From Isoetes taiwanensis (lineage: Eukaryota; Streptophyta; Lycopodiopsida; Isoetales; Isoetaceae), in NCBI GenBank assembly GCA_021234155.1, contig JAJEKV010000013.1, positions 8,257,193-8,321,192 on the forward strand: a DNA stretch of 64,000 nucleotides, given 5' to 3'. The translations under genes and the position numbers were made by a program. The notes under the pieces were generated by a model. That model did no database searches. It saw nothing but the letters and a program-made list of their open reading frames with translations, and was not told where the DNA came from. Below are positions 58,051-64,000 of the stretch, in pieces (position 1 is the stretch's first letter; the number at the start of each line of letters is the position of its first letter).

Positions 58051-58650
58051 GCATGATCTAGCAATGTGTCTTGATTTTTTTAAAAGGAGCATCTCAGAAA
58101 GGCTGCATGATTTGCACTCATCCTCAATGCCACTGCTTGCTCACCCTCTGGCTCTATTGTGTTTTGAATAGACGAATCTTGTGCTATAAAACTTGCAGAT
58201 GAATCAATACTTTTGTTGTTTCTCATGATTTTTTTTCCCATGAAAATCACTTCTGTCTCTGCTAGTAATAAGAGCATGACCATGAGCCAACTTTTACAAG
58301 TATGAGTAATTCTTTGAGATCTAGTATTTCAGATGCAGCAATCACATATACCATATGACATTTCAGACAACGGCAGGGAATTTAAATGTTATACAACAGT
58401 TTCTAACTATTTTAACAGTTTCTGATACTAGGCATGATGTTTTCTATATCCTCTTTTATAATCCCTATTAATTATCTTCATAGCCATCTCTTGTGCATTG
58501 TAAGCCACTGCATATGTTACTGTGACACCATCTTCCCTTCTTTCAGATGGCTTGTAATGTGGGTGCTCCCTGAACTTGTCATGATATTCCTTGCCAACTA
58601 GCTAGAAGAGGCTTCTTTGTTGCTCACTTGTTGACCACCGACATAAGTAT
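58051..58650. other. Stretch after the copia-like PBS, nothing recognised
   Basis: Expected to hold gag of the copia-like relic, but no motif is visible. Confidence 0.3.
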
Positions 58651-60225
58651 GCTTGTGACGTCCCCCTAACTTATACGATGCTCCCATCGTATAAGCCCTG
58701 AAGATCTCCTCCTACTGATCCTGTAGATCAACAAGAGGTTGTTCGCGCGACATCAATGATGGTGCTCCAGAGTTGATGCAGAAGAAAGGCATGTCTTCCC
58801 CGTCTTTCCCAGGTCAATCTCAGTATGGAAGCATATAAACGTAAGCACAAGCAATATACATCATAATCAATATAAATGCTCACCATGCAGGGTAAGGCAC
58901 CATCTACAACATAACATCATCATCGTAATACAACATCACCATAGCATCAAATGGGGGGTCCTAATCCAAGCTCAGACTCCTTGAGGTAAGACTGACGGTC
59001 TAGGTCACAAGGTAACAATAGACAGAAGTTGTAATACTAGAGTTGACTGGCATAGAACAATGGCAAGGGTAGTCCACTCCATCCGCCCCTCCTGTGCATA
59101 CTTTGCAAATAAATCGAAAAGCTTCGAGTCTCGACTGTATCCTGCCAGAGACGTAACTCTAAGGCTACTCCAAGGTTGCATTTCCCTTGGTCTGATGAGG
59201 CAGGAAGGCTGCTCCTTCCAAGAGGTATCTTATCGTAATAGGTAGCTAGAGAGACAAAGTTGCCCCCCTGCTCAACCTAACCTCACTGAGGTGACGCATC
59301 ATGTAGGAGGGGTCAAACCCATATCTTTTCCTCACGCAGTGACAAGGTATTAGACCTAGCTTTGGATCTTAGATCCGCAATCGGAACAAGTCCCCTATTC
59401 TAAGCCAGTCAAGGCCCTAGGCCCACGATCGACCGGATTCTCTATGCACAGACCGCATTGTAATGGGAATTACAAAGGACTAACTACTAGGAACATACTA
59501 CACATAGCTCCTAGGTCTCTACCACCGTTACCCCCATACACAAGAGGTGCAAAACAAAGAAACATACTATGATCATCTAACATCGTAATGGAACAACAGT
59601 TCTAACATATCATATTTAACCCTAAAGAATACAAGGGTCAGTGTTCTTTGGTCATTCTAGTTTTAGGGTTAATGGTCTATGAGCATGTACCACTAAAACA
59701 AAGGAGCTCCGTATCTTAATTCCTACTGCTAAGCTAGGATTAACAACGTAAACTATGACCAACCTGCTCCTTCGCCCAACTCTCCATTGAAACTACCCGA
59801 CATGGCGCTCTCCACGAAATACGAAGGTGCTGGGATAGTGCCGTGGATATGTGAGCTCTATTCAAGCTCTGAGACTGACTTCTGCCCTCTAAAGCCCAAA
59901 ATGACATCCGGAAGGGCTCAAACTCGCTACTGGCCCAAAACTTAAAAGGTTTTAGGTTTAAGATCTCTCCTTTATATAGGCCTCGAAATTGGGGCCTTGG
60001 TGCTATTGGGTCACTTGGTCCAAAGATGCCTTGCCACATGGCAAGTGGGCCCATTAGCACCTTTATGGCAAATAGCTATTATAGGTATTTGGGGTGAGGT
60101 GCCCCTCTTTTGACATGTTTCCCACATGCAAATGGACATGTGCCACATATGTGGACATATGCTGGAACATCCCTTGAATTGATGTTGTCCTCCGCATCAC
60201 GCATTTCCCCACCTTGAAATCCTAC
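58650..60225. mobile_element. LTR-like sequence related to parts of copies A and B
   Basis: Begins near GTGACGTCCCCCTAACTTAT. At 59040-59240 it shares a series of words with 37550-37710 and 45950-46110: GTTGAC...CACTCCATC, GTGCATA, AAAAGC, CTCCCTTGGTC.GATGAGGCA. At 60155-60225 it shares the CCCCACCTTGAAA ending seen at 35985-36040. Divergence is large, perhaps 60-70% identity by eye. It is probably an old LTR or solo LTR of the family that contributes to the duplicated unit. Confidence 0.5.
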
Positions 60226-61425
60226 ATTAACTTTACAATATATTTATTTACCTACTTATTAGCTTATACAAGATTTGAGGCTATTAGTTCCGATAGTAAA
60301 ATTAAATTTACTCTAGGTTTTAACCATATTTCACAACATTTACATGCGTCTTAGCGTTACTATATAAACAATAGTCATAAATTTAGACAATAATGTTACA
60401 TAGAGAAGGTTTTATTATCAGACCTAAGAATTACACGTGCTTCTTATTCTTCTCTATTCTATTCTATTCTATTCTATTCTATTCTTTGGGTCTTGCATTA
60501 CCCTTAGATGTATATATCTAAGATACACTCAAGTATACATGAAATTAACTTAGTATTTATATTTAACAAGGACCCTGGGTCATACACCTATCCTTGGAAG
60601 GAATTGCAACCTTACCAAGGATTTCTTAACATGTTACATAAACATTATCGTTGTTATTCAACTTATTTCAATATAATATATATACACAAGGCAAACTCTA
60701 TGCAATTATTATCAACAACATTTAATTCATCAACAAAATACAAGCTTACAATACATGTGTTCATGTGGAGTGCTCCCAATGCACCCCACCTTAATCTACC
60801 GAATATTATATATATAATTTATGTGGTTTAAGGGGACCACCCTCCTATTTAACCTAGCCGAACTACTAGCTCAAGACTACATCTACCTACATGCACTAAA
60901 TCATGGCATAAGGAACATTATAGATGATCCCATCATCGCCCATGATTACATGCCTACTCTCACATGACCTCCGATCATGCGCACACGCAGTGCGTCATGG
61001 CTAGGGAACATTCAAAATGATCCCATCATTGCCCACGATCACATGGCTAACCTTGACCTCTAGTCATGTGCATACGTAGTGCATCATGGCTAGGGAACAT
61101 TTAAGATGATCCCATCATCGCCCACGATCATATGCTTCTTTTCTTCCATTCATATGCTAACCCCCTTCTAAAAAATGGAGCACAACATATTTTCTTTTGC
61201 CGTAGTCATTTTCTCCACAACCATCAAGACCTAACCACCTAAGCCCGGCAATGCCGGGCACCATAACTAGTACTTGTACAATATATCTGTTATAAGTATA
61301 CTAAATGATTTCAAAGCAATTATCTTGTAAACTAGAATCATACATATGTCAAATGCTATTCCCACATACTTAGCCTCGGCTTAAATCTTGTCCTACAACT
61401 ATTGTGACTTAGATCCAAGTAACCT
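60226..61425. other. Intergenic with microsatellite and short direct repeats
   Basis: (TATTC)n at about 60455-60486. At 60905-61125 three copies of a ~75-bp unit contain GATGATCCCATCAT(C/T)GCCCA, CGATCACATG.. and GTGCATCATGGCTAGGGAAC. No gene is supported. Confidence 0.6.
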
Positions 61426-61429
61426 ATGT

Positions 61430-62520
61430 CCCCCTCATTCACCAAGGGTTTTCCAGAAAAAAATCTAAGCGGTAATAAGTATGCAGATAAACTATACAAC
61501 GATACATGTCAATGGAGTGCCGAAGGACACAGGGACACAACTGAGTGTGTTATTTGTACCTCCTGGAGATATAATCCTAATATCCCCACTGAACTGTGTG
61601 CAACATTATATGGAGCAGTTGGTTGGGCCAATCAACATAGCACACCCTGATACGTCGTCGGGCAATGCTGAAGAGTGTGGCACTCGTCCTCAATAACTCC
61701 TAGTTGGCAACACTGGCATAGTCTGTGCGCTTCCAGAAACTAGCTGTCTGTCTCAATTTGGAGGCCTGTGAGAATGGATGCTGATGCAATGAGTGTGCAC
61801 TTCTTCAGACATAAATGTGTTCGCAGGTATCGTTGTGCACCCGTTCAAGCGTGGGATTGATCTAGCTTTTGTATTGTGGGGTTTTTGCCAATTCCAAAGC
61901 TCCAACAACCCAGAGCTTGCCCAGAAAGCATGCGTCGAGATACTATTCTAGATGATCGTGATCCTCCTCAGTTTCAACCTATATGCACATGTGCTCCTGC
62001 ACATTCCATCTGGAAAGCCAATTAGCTCGCTTCTCCTTTCAACAGGCCTTGAGGCGTTGTGGACTAATTGCCATGATATAGATGAGGTTTGGAAGGCGAG
62101 TGTTGCCCATACTGACCATCTTTTGAAAGTATATGAGGTGATGTTCTAGTGTAACCCCTTATGGAGCAAGAAATCGATCTTCTGCAGAAATATCTGATAT
62201 GGTACTGTAAACTTGATCCAAGTGGTTGAGCTAAAAAAGCCTTTTGACCCCCCTCAAGTTATTCCAGGTGGCAAGTGATACCACCGGTCCCCACACCTCC
62301 ATCTCATATAGAAGAACGAGCTCCACCAAGACCCTGAACAAGTGCAGCTTGTGAGCTCAGTCATAAAGCTTTGCCTTATAACTATTGTTCGGCATTGCAT
62401 ATAGCAAGTTCTAGCCTGTAGTCACTTATTGCCAGATAGAAGTGCCCCAAAATGCAATAGTAGTGAACTCCATTCCCAGGTGGGCCTATGCATCATTGTA
62501 AAGTTGAGGAAGGATTTACT
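61430..62520 (-). pseudogene. LINE ORF2 C-terminal fragment, minus strand
   Basis: The minus strand from about 62480 reads MEFTTIAFWGTSIWQ, YNSYKAKLYD-like sequence, then HKLHLFRVLVELVLLYEMEV followed by WGPVVSLA. This matches the segment after the YADD region of plant LINE RTs (..LG...T..G.......R, then KL.LF.ALV.PVLLYG.EVWG). DISAEDRFLLHKGLH and THAFWASSGLLELWNWQ continue the C-terminal region in further frames. Many stops show it is dead. Plus-strand frames in this interval are shadows. Confidence 0.65.
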
Positions 62521-63519
62521 TCAGCCATGTATATTGGTGGCAGCAGGACTCATCTAAGTGTGTTGTAAAATGTTCCATGCTCTATTCCAATGCAGCTTGA
62601 AACGTGAATTAAGTGTCCATGAAGGCCAACAAGCCTATCAGACAAGTACAATGATGGCTATCAAGATTAACAATGCGTTGGTGCATGCTGGGTTGCCCTC
62701 GTTCAAAAAGAAACTAGGTTGGTTTCTAATAAGTTGGAAATACCTGAAGTAACCCATGGGCTATTGACTATAAACACTCTATATTGCCCAATTAGCATTT
62801 GACTTATGCAAGTATCCATTGGTTTTGAGAGTTTTTTTGGATGCTGACAATATATATTCTGGATGCTTCTTGAGGAAAATATAATTTCAAATATATTTGC
62901 TTAATAGATAATTAGTGAACAGATTGTTGCAGTACACTCTACCATGCTTGTATTAATGTGAATGTTATTGATGGCTTGAAGGCAATAAGATTTGCAATCA
63001 TGTGCCCTTTACTAATGTCGAGTGGTAGAAGTTGATGTTAGCAGTTGCTAAACTATGCATATTCCTGCTTCCTTGAGATGTTAAGTTTTGAATCCATTAG
63101 AATTAGTTGGTTCAAGGATTTTTATTAGGATTCAATAAAGATATGCAATAATCGAAAGGGATTATTGCTATAAGAATTCTATCATGGAGGCTGCCTTCTT
63201 TTTCTCGTCTCCCTTATGTTTTGAAGAATGAGTTGATAAAGAGCGAACTTCTCATCATTGGTTGCCACGCACCTTGTTCTGCCGACCCACTCTAATAAGT
63301 GTTTGTGTCAGGTCCGAACCTTCGCTGGTTTAAAGGTGGTTGACATACATATAATATTAGGGTAGGAACATTCTCAAAGAGATTCAAAATTTCCACAATA
63401 TATTTCGAAATGGTATAGAGTATAGAGCGTGATTTTGTCAATATACAAATGGATGTTTGGTCTTTATTGCAAGGTGAGGGAATTGATGCTTGGTGCTCTT
63501 AGCCACCGTTAGACCAACG

Positions 63520-63800
63520 TGTGGACACTAGTGTTGGGGTTTGCGAAGGATGCCCACTCCAACGTTGTTTGGTCTGTACATTGATCAGCTAGAGAGCTGC
63601 TTGTTCAACATGGGAGGGGCTCAGCTCATGCACCTTATCGTCTAGCAGTTCATATACGCCGATGATGTAGACCTCTTAGCTTTCACCCCAGCTGACATGC
63701 AACAGCATGTAAATGTCTTGTTCACATCAGTCAAGGCAACCTCCTTCACTTATAAAGGCCAAAATGTGGAGCTTGTGCCCAGGTTTTCAACCTTGATCTT
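63520..63800 (+). pseudogene. LINE reverse transcriptase core fragment, plus strand
   Basis: The plus strand reads GVCEGCPLQ(R)CLV (usual GVRQGCPLSP.LF), then LESCLFNMGGAQLMHLIV and QFIYADDVDLLAFTPADMQQ, which includes the catalytic YADD box. FTYKGQNVELV follows, matching the post-catalytic segment before F.YLG. One stop and two shifts interrupt it, so it is inactive although YADD is intact. It is close in style to the minus-strand LINE tail at 61.4-62.5 kb, suggesting the same family in opposite orientation. Confidence 0.8.
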
Positions 63801-63817
63801 GAGTATGGCAGTTTAAC

Positions 63818-63847
63818 GAGAGAGAAAGAGAAAGAGAAAGAGAAAGA
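63818..63847. repeat. (GAGAAA)n microsatellite
   Basis: Four to five GAGAAA units follow the LINE RT fragment. Confidence 0.9.
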
Positions 63848-64000
63848 TAATAAGGTGCCAAGTGTCATATTCTGGGTGGAAATTTGAACCTTGTAAAAGG
63901 AATATTACTCTGGAATTATAGCTCGAAATATTCGGCAGCCTCGAAATTTCCTTGGCAAATGTAATTACTATACATTTCAATATTTTACTCAGAAGATTTT

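Noticed and set aside
1-64000. CRISPR arrays, operons, riboswitches or bacterial terminators
   Set aside because: The window is plant-like nuclear DNA with spliced genes and retroelements; no regularly spaced identical repeats with unique spacers were seen.
1-64000. tRNA or rRNA genes
   Set aside because: No GGTTCRAATCC-type B box with a paired cloverleaf or conserved rRNA block was recognised by eye; only a tRNA-complementary primer-binding site at 57947. A tRNA scan would be decisive.

Overview
The window looks like nuclear DNA from a land plant with a repeat-rich genome. The reasons are one full intron-containing LEUNIG-family co-repressor gene (a plant-specific Groucho/Tup1-type family), a decayed PLS-type pentatricopeptide-repeat (PPR) gene, decayed Ty3/gypsy elements of at least two plant-type lineages, LINE fragments, TIR elements and a Helitron. 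I cannot name the species. Features of LEUNIG and LEUNIG_HOMOLOG are mixed in the one intact gene, which would suit a non-angiosperm or an early-branching paralogue, but that is weak evidence.

Layout: 0.2-0.6 kb, a tandem-duplicated AC-rich block. 1.65-6.15 kb (minus), a broken Ty3/gypsy pol with integrase, RNase H and reverse transcriptase (RT). 8.5-10.6 kb (minus), a PPR pseudogene. 12.0-12.3 kb, a short TIR element. 13.9-16.7 kb (plus), a broken chromovirus with RT, integrase and chromodomain. 17.6-18.5 kb, tandem repeats that read as a 29-residue coiled-coil-like repeat on the minus strand. 18.8-21.5 kb, an unusual array rich in TTCTAGAA. 21.5-22.1 kb, another RT fragment. 22.8-24.0 kb, the region upstream of LEUNIG, with hairpins and a transposon-end-like block carrying a G-box. 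24.03-28.29 kb (plus), the LEUNIG-like gene with about 16 exons. 28.9-29.4 kb, a long-TIR MITE just downstream. 30.1-32.0 kb, a probable second Helitron terminus.

From 33.39 kb to 55.23 kb the window is dominated by two direct copies of a composite unit of about 6 kb (copy A 33394-39253; copy B starting at 40586). Each copy carries a LINE-like ORF fragment, Ty3 RNase H and integrase pieces, LTR-like sequence, an exon-like 40-odd-codon frame and a CAA microsatellite. Copy B is interrupted by three later insertions, and copy A supplies the empty site for each: a 778-bp TIR element (42221-42998), a hairpin plus TIR element (47401-48781), and a 6.2-kb non-autonomous Helitron (48820-55035). The Helitron sits between A and T, begins TC and ends with a 10-bp GC hairpin 12 nt before CTTG. 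It carries an mTERF-like gene fragment, CpG palindrome repeats and a C-rich minisatellite. Beyond it are a small minus-strand ORF (55432-55635), a copia-like primer-binding site (57947), LTR-like sequence (58.65-60.2 kb) and LINE fragments on both strands (61.4-62.5 and 63.5-63.8 kb).

Only the LEUNIG-like gene, and possibly the 67-aa ORF, looks functional. The rest records successive insertion, duplication and decay. All alignments were done by eye.
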